5,005 nt of DNA from Alphaproteobacteria bacterium (lineage in GTDB: Bacteria > Pseudomonadota > Alphaproteobacteria > UBA8366 > GCA-2717185): the NCBI GenBank assembly GCA_016764135.1, contig JAESSL010000032.1, forward strand, positions 1-5,005, given 5' to 3'. The first letter of the stretch is position 1, and every line of letters starts with the position of its first letter. Positions 1-5,005 of the stretch are shown in pieces. The translations under genes and the position numbers were made by a program. Under the pieces are notes generated by a model. The model ran no database searches. It saw only the letters and a program-made list of their open reading frames with translations, and had not been told where the DNA came from.

Positions 1-115
1 GTTTTGGCGCCATCTGAAGAAGTTCAACATAGGCGATTTCCGCTTCATCCAGCCGGCCGGCGCGATGCGCCCCCAACGCCCGCTTCAGAACCCGATCAGA
101 CGCAAGATCCGTCAT
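1..115 (-). CDS. TPR-repeat protein, N-terminal fragment
   Basis: Only the first 38 codons are in the window; the gene runs off the left edge. The minus-strand reading begins with ATG at 115 (MTDLASDRVLKRALGAH...). Residues about 10-38 fit a tetratricopeptide repeat: small residues at the helix-A positions (ALGAHRAG), then the common bacterial signature GRLDEAE, a Tyr, and an LLQ..P segment closing helix B. TPR modules are protein-protein interaction scaffolds. Next to sugar-modifying methyltransferases they are often fused to glycosyltransferase domains, but the part that would show this is missing. The ATG overlaps the stop codon of the upstream methyltransferase gene as ATGA, which suggests translational coupling and one operon. 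No good independent ribosome binding site is seen, which agrees with coupling. The frame and TPR character are fairly secure; the overall function is unknown. Confidence 0.7.
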   Translation of the reverse strand, partial: MTDLASDRVLKRALGAHRAGRLDEAEIAYVELLQMAPK

Positions 116-798
116 TGACCCTGGGTCGGCGGTCGCAAGCCCGTCAGCAAGCGAAACGCATTGTCCGGCATTTTTCCAGGAAGCGGCTTTCGGCCCCCAT
201 ACGCCACCTCATCGGCAGGGCGCTTGCGAATGACGAACTCAATGCCCGCCTCCCCGACCGGCGTTAAGGTCTGGTCGAACCGCGGCAGGCCAAATCGGTG
301 GGTCCAGTGCAACAGTTCCAGCTTCAAGATATCCGCCTCACCGCCAAGCGTGGCGAGAAGCTCCACCAGATTACGCGACGCCGTGCTCCAGGATTTGGTT
401 TTAAAAATGGTGAAAGTCCATTTATGGTCCGCATTGTTGGTGCTCGGAAACACGCCTTGCTCGTACAAATCTTCGTCTGGCACGGTCACGACCAGATGCC
501 CGCCCGGCTTGAGAATTCGAAACCAGTTTCGCAGCCCTATCTCCGGATCGACGATATGTTCCAGACAATGGCTGGAATGAACAAAATCATAGGTCTCGTC
601 ATTCACCCCGGCCATATACTGCGCATCGCCATCCTTGAGATCCCAGACCCGTACGCTCCGCATCATCGGAAACAACTCCGCATACATGGAGAGCGGGTCT
701 GGCGCGCCGCCAATATCCACCCCCTCTCCACAAAAATAACGCGTAATGAAATTCGGCTCATTCAAGCGCCGCATGACCGACTTGCTGCATTCCTTCAT
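112..798 (-). CDS. Class I SAM-dependent methyltransferase (Methyltransf_11-like)
   Basis: A complete gene for a protein of about 228-230 aa with the Rossmann-type methyltransferase motifs in order (numbered from the upstream TTG at 804). The glycine-rich SAM loop GVDIGGAPDPL is at 28-38, an acidic strand end WDLKDGD at 54-60, SSHCLEHIVDP at 77-87, the post-motif LKPGGHLVV at 98-106, and PDEDLYEQG at 109-117. It should transfer a methyl group from S-adenosylmethionine. The substrate cannot be read, although this subgroup often occurs in polysaccharide or lipopolysaccharide clusters. Start choice is open. ATG at 798 is the conventional codon, but GAAAGG lies 12 nt upstream of it and only 6 nt upstream of an in-frame TTG at 804. 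The stop overlaps the ATG of the TPR gene as ATGA, so the pair is probably co-transcribed. No signal peptide or membrane segment is present, so it should be cytoplasmic. Confidence 0.88.
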   Translation of the reverse strand: MKECSKSVMRRLNEPNFITRYFCGEGVDIGGAPDPLSMYAELFPMMRSVRVWDLKDGDAQYMAGVNDETYDFVHSSHCLEHIVDPEIGLRNWFRILKPGGHLVVTVPDEDLYEQGVFPSTNNADHKWTFTIFKTKSWSTASRNLVELLATLGGEADILKLELLHWTHRFGLPRFDQTLTPVGEAGIEFVIRKRPADEVAYGGRKPLPGKMPDNAFRLLTGLRPPTQGQ

Positions 799-845
799 TC
801 CCAATAAGCGCCTTTCAGGGTTTTGTCTCTGCGATAGCCTTAATC

Positions 846-900
846 ATACTGGTAATTTTGCACAATGCGTATGCGCGACGAATGATTAATTCACCAGTAT
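846..900. promoter_or_regulatory. Divergent spacer with inverted repeat, possible operator pair
   Basis: The spacer at about 805-1003 separates the minus-strand methyltransferase from the plus-strand hydratase and should hold both promoters. It contains a perfect 8-bp inverted repeat, ATACTGGT at 846-853 and ACCAGTAT at 893-900. AATT follows the left arm directly (854-857) and precedes the right arm at 888-891 with one extra base. The 39-bp gap between arms makes a compact hairpin unlikely; two half-sites or operators about 47 bp apart fit better. TATGAT on the minus strand (848-843) resembles a -10 box but lacks a well-spaced -35 box. TTGTCT (823-828) and CATACT (845-850), 16 bp apart, form a weak plus-strand candidate that would overlap the left arm. 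Function is inferred. Confidence 0.3.
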
Positions 901-1003
901 ATTTCGGCTTGAATTCTCGGCCCCGGTCCTGTGCACTACCCCCACAGTCAAAGACTGGCGAATACGTCGCTGGGCAAGGTATTACGGGTGGAGTCACACC
1001 GTT

Positions 1004-1861
1004 ATGACGGACGATCTGGAAGCATTGAAGGCGTGGGTCGGAAAGACCGAAATTTTTGAGGAGCGCGTGAGCGCCGGGCGCGTTCAGGGTCTGGCCGCGC
1101 TGCTGGACAAGCCGGACATCCCCCGGGACGGCGATCTCATGCGCCCCATGGATCATTGGTGTTTCTTCAAACCTCGTGTCCGACAATCGGAGATTGGCCC
1201 CGATGGTCACCCGAAACGCGGCGATTTCATGCCGCCCGTTCCCTTGCCGCGCCGTGTGTTTGGCGGCTTTCGGGCGGTCTACCACCAACCTTTGCGGCTG
1301 GGTGAAATGGCGCGCAAGGAAGCGAAGATTATCGCCGTGGCCATCAAACAAGGACGCGACGGCCCCCTGGTGATCTGCACGGTCTCCAACCGGTTCAGCG
1401 GCGAAAACGGGCTGGCGATTGAAGAAGAGCACGACTTTATCTACCGCGGCGACCCACCCGCCAAAACGACCAAAACACCGGAGACCAAGCCCAGCGCGGC
1501 GCCCCCACCGGCGTTTGACTATTCCCAAGTCATAACGCCCGATCCCGTCATGCTGTTCCGCTATTCCGCCTGTACCTTTAACGGTCATCGCATTCATTAT
1601 GATTACAAATATGTGACGGAAGTCGAAGGCTATCCGGGCTTAATCGTCCATGGCCCCCTGATCGCCACCTTCCTGATGGAACTGGCCATGGGGAATAATC
1701 CAGACAAGACGCCGACCGGATACACCTTTCAGGCGCGCGCGCCGCTCTTTGGGCATGAAACTTTTACGGTCGCCGGCAAAACAATCGGGGATGGATGCGA
1801 AACATGGTCCCTCCGTCCCGACGGTCAGGTTTCGGCCACGGGCGTTGTTAAGTTTCAATAA
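1004..1861 (+). CDS. MaoC/FAS1-like acyl-CoA hydratase, mesaconyl-CoA (3-methylfumaryl-CoA) hydratase family
   Basis: A complete 285-aa double-hotdog protein of the HTD2/mesaconyl-C4-CoA hydratase family (COG3777 type), near the usual family length. Residues about 1-150 form the FAS1-like dehydratase N-terminal domain, with DHWCFF at 50-55 and GDFMPPVPLPRR at 73-84. A Pro/Lys-rich linker lies at about 151-172. The C-terminal MaoC-like hotdog carries the family active-site stretch TFNGHRIHYD at 191-200, with His195 and His198, followed by GYPGLIVHGPL at 209-219. Characterised relatives reversibly hydrate mesaconyl-C4-CoA to citramalyl-CoA, or act on other branched enoyl-CoA or acyl-ACP substrates. 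The substrate here is not proven. Usual pathway partners such as a citramalyl-CoA lyase or CoA transferase are not in the window. GGTGGAG lies about 10 nt upstream of the ATG and supports this start. A VOC protein follows after 63 bp, probably in the same transcript. The protein should be cytoplasmic. Confidence 0.9.
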   Translation: MTDDLEALKAWVGKTEIFEERVSAGRVQGLAALLDKPDIPRDGDLMRPMDHWCFFKPRVRQSEIGPDGHPKRGDFMPPVPLPRRVFGGFRAVYHQPLRLGEMARKEAKIIAVAIKQGRDGPLVICTVSNRFSGENGLAIEEEHDFIYRGDPPAKTTKTPETKPSAAPPPAFDYSQVITPDPVMLFRYSACTFNGHRIHYDYKYVTEVEGYPGLIVHGPLIATFLMELAMGNNPDKTPTGYTFQARAPLFGHETFTVAGKTIGDGCETWSLRPDGQVSATGVVKFQ

Positions 1862-1924
1862 GGCCGCCAAAGCGATCATTCACGCCATGTTCCAACGCGA
1901 AACACAAAAACAAGAGGCGCCCCA

Positions 1925-2323
1925 ATGAAACAGATTACGGGGATTAATCACGTCGGACTTCGGGTTCGCAGTCTGGAAACGGCGAGAGTCTTTTATGAAA
2001 AAATTGGATTCAAATTCATAATTGGCCCCATCGGACCGGAACCGGTCGCCGTTATGAAACACCCATCCGGGGTTAATATCAATTTTATCCTGAACGCCAC
2101 GTCAGACGCCTCCAAGACCAACGTCCTCATGGATTTACCTGAAAAGCATACGGGGTTTACTCATATTGCGCTCGAGATCAATGACATCGACGCCGTTCGA
2201 CGGCAGCTTACGGACCTTGAAATCACAATTACCGAAACGGTGGCGCTCCCGAACGGCGTAACGTTCCTTTTTATCCGGGATCCCGACGGGAACGTCATTG
2301 AATTTCACAAACCCGCTGATTGA
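1925..2323 (+). CDS. VOC (glyoxalase/dioxygenase superfamily) protein
   Basis: A complete 132-aa protein with two βαβββ modules, the usual length for a single-chain vicinal oxygen chelate protein. Module one starts with INHVGLRVRSLETARVFYEK (7-26), and His9 is a probable metal ligand. Module two starts with GFTHIALEINDID (77-89), with His80, and ends in RDPDGNVIEFHKP (118-130), with Glu126. The second ligand position in module one falls at or near Asn53 in PSGVNINFILNA, where many members have Glu or Gln. I recall this PSG(V/L)x(I/L)N motif as common in one uncharacterised VOC subgroup. AGAGG lies 7 nt before the ATG. The family includes glyoxalase I, methylmalonyl-CoA epimerase and ring-cleavage dioxygenases. 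Its position after a CoA hydratase makes an acyl-CoA epimerase-like role possible, but the sequence does not show it. Cytoplasmic. Confidence 0.85.
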   Translation: MKQITGINHVGLRVRSLETARVFYEKIGFKFIIGPIGPEPVAVMKHPSGVNINFILNATSDASKTNVLMDLPEKHTGFTHIALEINDIDAVRRQLTDLEITITETVALPNGVTFLFIRDPDGNVIEFHKPAD

Positions 2324-2352
2324 CCAAGGAGACCCGGTTGATCAGTGCGACG

Positions 2353-2392
2353 GCGGGATGCCGGAGGTGCATCGGGGTTCCTCCAATCCCGC
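2353..2392 (+). other. Imperfect hairpin in the spacer before the SCO cluster
   Basis: The spacer 2324-2501 holds a strong inverted repeat. GCGGGAT (2353-2359) pairs with ATCCCGC (2386-2392), and GGAGG (2363-2367) pairs with CCTCC (2380-2384). A 3/1-nt internal bulge separates the two helices, and the apical loop is 12 nt. A T-run does not follow (ACTCACAAAAAC), so it is not a classical intrinsic terminator. It could be a processing or attenuation element, a rho-dependent 3' end for the upstream pair, or a structured 5' leader of the downstream genes. The rest of the spacer holds CATAAT at 2409-2414, which resembles a -10 box without a matching -35, and an orphan AAGGAG at 2468-2473. Confidence 0.4.
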
Positions 2393-2501
2393 ACTCACAA
2401 AAACTTTACATAATGTTAGTTGCACCCGCAGGCGGCCCTGATGGAAGATGTGGTCATCGGCCCGGCTAAGGAGCCAAAACCACAATTTCAGGCGCCCGAT
2501 C

Positions 2502-2945
2502 ATGCAACGGTTCTTTCTAGCCCCTGTGTTTACCGCCCTTCTGATGGCGATTATCGCCTTTTCCACCACACCCGCTGACGCCGCTGCAAGCAAGCGCGTC
2601 AAAATTACCGGCGAAGTCATCGACAGTTGGTGCTACATCACCGAAATCATGTATCCCGAGGGCTCGGCGCATCATCAATGCGCGTTATGGTGCACCGCAG
2701 GCGGCGTGCCAGTTGGCATTCTGGCCGATGACGGACAAATCTATATGGTCCTCAAAGTCGGGTCGGACACGACCAATGTCGCCAATCAGACGATCATGAA
2801 AATTCAATCGCACCGCGTCGCCGTCGATGGCGATCTATATGAGCGCGACGGCATCAAATATCTTCTGGTCGCCTCTGTGTTGCTGGATGAGGGGATCGTT
2901 AAAAAGACCCACGACGAATACGGTATTCAACCCTTTGGTAATTAG
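2502..2945 (+). CDS. Exported Cys/His-motif protein of unknown function, in SCO cluster
   Basis: I do not recognise a named family with certainty. From ATG at 2502 it encodes 147 aa. An in-frame ATG at 2448 would add 18 polar, arginine-rich residues ahead of the signal peptide and is less likely. Residues 1-28 are a Sec-type signal peptide: a short charged start, hydrophobic core APVFTALLMAIIAF, and ADA before the predicted cleavage site. The mature part begins with KITGEVIDSWCY (34-45), then HHQCALWC (57-64) with Cys44, His57, His58, Cys60 and Cys64. After these come GGVPVGIL (67-74), YMVLKV (81-86) and VDGDLYERDGIKYLLV (108-123). Many short β-strands and VxVxGxL..R.G..YLLV suggest a small OB-like β-barrel. 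The Cys/His cluster could bind metal or form disulfides. The ribosome binding site is weak: an AAGGAG lies 28 nt away, too far to act directly. The next gene starts 19 bp downstream. It should be periplasmic. Confidence 0.82.
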   Translation: MQRFFLAPVFTALLMAIIAFSTTPADAAASKRVKITGEVIDSWCYITEIMYPEGSAHHQCALWCTAGGVPVGILADDGQIYMVLKVGSDTTNVANQTIMKIQSHRVAVDGDLYERDGIKYLLVASVLLDEGIVKKTHDEYGIQPFGN

Positions 2946-2964
2946 GCTTTTGGAAATTAAGCTC

Positions 2965-3513
2965 ATGAAACAAATTTTCACGCTATCGGTATGCGTCCTG
3001 ATGTGGACCTCTCTCGGCGCCGCCAACGCCGCCGAGGAATGGGGGTTGCCCGAGGAAAAAGTCGCGCGATTTGAAGCCAAGGTCGTCGATATCCTGTGCG
3101 AATTGAACGGCGACTGCCCGGCCAAATGCGGGGATGGAAACCGGCAACTGGGCTTACTGGACAAAAAGGACGTGCTGGTTTTACCGCTTAAAAACCGTGT
3201 GTCCTTTGCCGGCGCCGTCGAGGAACTTATCGACTTTTGCGGCAAACAAGTCATCGTCGATGGCCTGTTCACCACAAACCGGGGTTATAAAGTCTTCGCC
3301 ATCCAGTTTGTCCGTGAAGCGCCAGAGGGAAAATGGCGCGGCGCAACGCAGTTTACATCACGATGGGCGAAAAAATTTGGCCACGCAGAAAACAGCGCTG
3401 AAGCGAAACGCTGGTTTGAAAATGACCCTCGCGTCAACGCCATCATAAAGGCCGACGGAAAATTGGGGTTGGGCCAAGCGGTGGACGCGGCATATTTAAA
3501 ATCCCAACAATAA
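2965..3513 (+). CDS. Exported Cys-rich protein of unknown function, layout similar to its upstream neighbour
   Basis: A complete 182-aa protein starting at ATG 2965; longer in-frame starts reach back into the preceding gene and are rejected. MKQIFTLSVCVLMWTSLG followed by ANA is a Sec signal peptide, cut at about residue 22, so the product should be periplasmic. The mature domain reads FEAKVVDILCELNGDCPAKC (36-55) with Cys45, Cys51 and Cys55, then QLGLL (61-65), VLVLPLKN (70-77), Cys92, and VIVDGLFTTNRGYKVFAIQ (96-114). This order parallels the upstream protein: an xVxD..C strand, a CX3C pair, G(I/L)L, then VxVDGxL and a closing hydrophobic strand. Divergent homology is likely but inferred. 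Residues about 117-182 are an extra, probably helical C-terminal segment, with RWAKKFGHAENSAEAKRWFE at its core and no recognised motif. The ribosome binding site is weak (GGAAA at about 2952). The SCO gene follows 10 bp downstream. Confidence 0.82.
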   Translation: MKQIFTLSVCVLMWTSLGAANAAEEWGLPEEKVARFEAKVVDILCELNGDCPAKCGDGNRQLGLLDKKDVLVLPLKNRVSFAGAVEELIDFCGKQVIVDGLFTTNRGYKVFAIQFVREAPEGKWRGATQFTSRWAKKFGHAENSAEAKRWFENDPRVNAIIKADGKLGLGQAVDAAYLKSQQ

Positions 3514-3523
3514 GCCCACGACG

Positions 3524-4279
3524 TTGACGTTGCGCCGCTTCACGCCTCATCGATTCACACCTCACTTTTTTTCGCCTTATTTTTCGGCGATAGTGGTGGC
3601 GTCTGGTTTGTGGGCGTCGCCCGCGCTCAGTCATGAAACGAAAGCGCATCTGAACGCCGCCACAGCGTCACAGGCAACGCCGGCGGCCACGCCCTCACTA
3701 TCAGATCGTGGCGAATTGGTTCCAACGCCTTTGCCGTTCAATTTCGGCGGTGCATTCGAGCTTATTGATCAGGACGGCGTAACCCGCACCGACAAGGATT
3801 TTCGCGGTTCGTTCATGCTGGTCTTTTTCGGCTATGTGCAATGTCAGTCCATTTGTCCCATCGCCTTGCGCCGCGCCGCGCTGGCGCTGGACGTGCTTGG
3901 ACCCGAGGCGGAGCGCATTCAGCCTATCGCCATTACAATCGACCCAGAGAACGACACGCCGGAAGCCCTGAGAGCTTACGTTAAAACTATTCACCCAAGG
4001 CTTATTGGTCTGACCGGCGGCGTGGAGCCGCTAAAACGCGCCGCCGCGGCCTATGGGGTAGATACGCGACTGATCGGCGCCGCCCCCAATGGCGCGCCGG
4101 TATACGCCCATGGATCGTTTTTATTCCTGATGGCGCCGGACGGGCATTTCCTGACCCTGCTGCCGCCAACGCTCGATGCGGCGGCAATCGCCAAAACGCT
4201 CACCAAATATCTTCGGCGGCACCCCAATAAAAAAGCCCCGGCCAAAGGCCAGGGCTTTTCTCTATACGCTCAATTTTGA
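3524..4279 (+). CDS. SCO1/SenC family copper chaperone or thiol protein
   Basis: A complete 251-aa member of the SCO family, periplasmic thioredoxin-fold proteins that deliver copper to the CuA site of cytochrome c oxidase or act as thiol reductases. The copper motif is VQCQSICP at 105-112 (CX3C, Cys107 and Cys111), and the third ligand is His196 in YAHGSFLFLMAPDG. Family landmarks DFRGSFMLVFFGY (92-104) and TIDPENDTPEALRAYV (138-153) are present. The start is read as TTG 3524 because no ATG exists upstream of the conserved domain; TTG 3530 and GTG 3593/3596 are alternatives. From 3524 the N-terminus gives a basic stretch, a hydrophobic core (FSAIVVASGLWASPA) and a signal-peptide-like end near ALS. 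A His/Ala/Thr-rich linker then runs to about residue 65. No clear Shine-Dalgarno is visible. The tail after YLRRHP (about 235-251) is encoded partly by a terminator hairpin and is not conserved-looking. Last gene of its operon. Confidence 0.92.
   Translation: MTLRRFTPHRFTPHFFSPYFSAIVVASGLWASPALSHETKAHLNAATASQATPAATPSLSDRGELVPTPLPFNFGGAFELIDQDGVTRTDKDFRGSFMLVFFGYVQCQSICPIALRRAALALDVLGPEAERIQPIAITIDPENDTPEALRAYVKTIHPRLIGLTGGVEPLKRAAAAYGVDTRLIGAAPNGAPVYAHGSFLFLMAPDGHFLTLLPPTLDAAAIAKTLTKYLRRHPNKKAPAKGQGFSLYAQF
3536..3565 (+). repeat. Short in-frame tandem repeat, RFTPH x2
   Basis: Two adjacent 15-nt units, 3536-3550 and 3551-3565, match at 12 of 15 positions. All three differences are at third codon positions, so both encode Arg-Phe-Thr-Pro-His. 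The next five codons (Phe-Phe-Ser-Pro-Tyr) look like a third, more diverged unit. The repeat lies in the n-region of the predicted signal peptide of the SCO protein. The synonymous pattern supports translation of this stretch, and so the upstream TTG start. Confidence 0.6.
4231..4259. terminator. Bidirectional intrinsic terminator between SCO and permease genes
   Basis: AAAAGCCC (4231-4238) pairs with GGGCTTTT (4252-4259), and GGCC (4240-4243) pairs with GGCC (4247-4250). One C/A mismatch interrupts the stem and the loop is AAA. Read on the minus strand the hairpin is followed by a run of Ts ending TTATT, a good terminator for the permease operon, which stops at 4298. On the plus strand the T-tract is only TTTT followed by C. 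The hairpin lies inside the SCO reading frame, whose stop is 18 nt further on. Confidence 0.85.
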
Positions 4280-4297
4280 GCTGCTTACGCCACTTGT

Positions 4298-5005
4298 CTA
4301 GCGCGTCCGCAATCTTGGATCGAGAACATCGCGCAGGGCGTCGCCAAACAGGTTAAAGCCAAACACCGCCATGGTGATCGCCAGACCTGGGAACACCGCA
4401 ACCCAAGGCGCGCTTTCCGCATATTCCTCTGCGCCACCCTGTAGCATCAAGCCCCACGCTGGCGTGGGCTCCTGTACGCCCATGCCGAGATAGGACAAGG
4501 ACGCTTCCGTCAGGATCGCCTGACCGACCGCAGCCGTCAGAATGATCAGGAACGGCGCCATGACGTTAGGCACCATGTGGCGAACAATAATCCGCATATG
4601 CGAGAAGCCGCACGCACGCGCCGCATCAACATAAGGAATTTCCCGAATGGCCAGCGCGTTTGAACGAACAACGCGAGCGCAACGGGGAATAAACGGGATC
4701 GTGATCGCGACAATAACGCTCCACATGCTGGTTCCGAAGATCGACACGATCGCCAGGGCCAGAATGATGAGCGGAAACGCCATGAACACATCCATGATCC
4801 GCTGAAAGACCAAATCGATCTTGCCACCGAAATAGGCGCTGCCTACACCGAGCACCAATCCAACCGTCGACCCGATCAAGGCGCAGGTAAACCCGATAAA
4901 CAGGGCTGTCTGAGCGCCGTAGATAATCCGGGTAAACTGATCCCGTCCGAATTGGTCCGTACCAAGCAGGAATTCCCAGCTTGGCGCCGACAACATGTGC
5001 TCGAA
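4298..5005 (-). CDS. ABC transporter permease, DppC/OppC type (C-terminal part)
   Basis: Partial: the reading frame is open to the right edge (Phe-Glu-His before the ATG at 4996), so that ATG is internal and about 50 N-terminal residues, including the first membrane helix, are missing. The visible 235 residues begin just before LGTDQFGRD, the conserved periplasmic signature of dipeptide/oligopeptide/nickel permeases of the DppC class. Hydrophobic segments follow at about 34-58, 73-93, 95-107, 150-170 and 202-222 of the visible part. The EAA-type cytoplasmic loop that docks the ATPase is PYVDAARACG (124-133) continuing to MVPN (144-147). ASLSYLGMGVQEPTPAWG (168-185) and the terminal GDALRDVLDPRLR are family hallmarks. 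It forms an inner-membrane heterodimer with a DppB-type permease, driven by DppD/F-type ATPases. The substrate is probably a peptide but cannot be read. It should be the last gene of its operon, since the terminator follows its stop. Confidence 0.93.
   Translation of the reverse strand, partial: FEHMLSAPSWEFLLGTDQFGRDQFTRIIYGAQTALFIGFTCALIGSTVGLVLGVGSAYFGGKIDLVFQRIMDVFMAFPLIILALAIVSIFGTSMWSVIVAITIPFIPRCARVVRSNALAIREIPYVDAARACGFSHMRIIVRHMVPNVMAPFLIILTAAVGQAILTEASLSYLGMGVQEPTPAWGLMLQGGAEEYAESAPWVAVFPGLAITMAVFGFNLFGDALRDVLDPRLRTR

Noticed and set aside
4..807. Plus-strand open frames of 87, 139 and 169 codons
   Set aside because: They are antisense to the methyltransferase and TPR genes and resemble no protein family.
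815..1597. 260-aa open frame on the minus strand
   Set aside because: It lies mostly antisense to the hydratase gene, whose plus-strand product has clear family motifs; the antisense translation shows no recognisable domain and an unusual composition.
1887..1928. 13-codon frame (MFQRETQKQEAPQ) whose stop overlaps the VOC start as ATGA
   Set aside because: No ribosome binding site before its ATG, and the VOC gene has its own good one (AGAGG); short frames like this occur by chance.
2401..2421. Roughly palindromic AT-rich stretch around ACATAATGT
   Set aside because: Only a 4-bp core pairs perfectly and the flanks mismatch; too weak to call an operator.
2448..2501. Upstream ATG 2448 as the start of the first exported protein
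   Set aside because: It adds a polar arginine-rich stretch before a complete signal peptide and has no properly spaced ribosome binding site.
2342..2620. 92-codon minus-strand frame across the spacer and signal peptide
   Set aside because: No motif; it overlaps the well-supported exported protein in antisense, and its openness follows from base composition.
4298..4996. Permease as a complete gene starting at ATG 4996
   Set aside because: The frame stays open to the window edge, and the family has an N-terminal cytoplasmic segment and membrane helix before LGTDxxGRD, so the start lies outside.

Overview
The window looks like a piece of a Gram-negative, most likely alphaproteobacterial chromosome. 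The reasons are a moderately GC-rich base composition, proteins with export signals next to a SCO-type copper chaperone, a two-hotdog CoA hydratase of the mesaconyl-CoA/HTD2 type, and a Dpp/Opp-type permease. The lineage is inferred from protein character only, because no rRNA or other taxonomic marker is present. No tRNA, rRNA, CRISPR array or insertion sequence was seen.

Left edge (1-804, minus strand): the first codons of a TPR-repeat protein run off the window. Just upstream of it is a class I SAM-dependent methyltransferase. The two genes overlap by ATGA, so they are probably one translationally coupled operon of a glycan- or surface-modification type. Its promoter should lie in the divergent spacer 805-1003, which carries an 8-bp inverted repeat.

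Centre (1004-2323, plus strand): a MaoC/FAS1-like CoA hydratase of the mesaconyl-CoA hydratase family is followed after 63 bp by a VOC-superfamily protein. They are probably co-transcribed and may act in acyl-CoA metabolism, but the substrate is unknown.

Centre-right (2324-4279, plus strand): a 178-bp spacer with an imperfect hairpin leads into three closely spaced genes for exported proteins. These are a 147-aa Cys/His protein, a 182-aa Cys protein of similar layout, and a SCO1/SenC protein. All three carry a CX3C pair. The gaps are 19 and 10 bp, so this is very likely one operon. The likeliest role is periplasmic copper handling or thiol chemistry, possibly for cytochrome oxidase assembly. 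This cluster is the most interesting part of the window.

Right edge (4298-5005, minus strand): the C-terminal part of a DppC/OppC-type ABC permease converges on the SCO gene. A strong bidirectional terminator hairpin lies at 4231-4259, inside the 3' end of the SCO reading frame.
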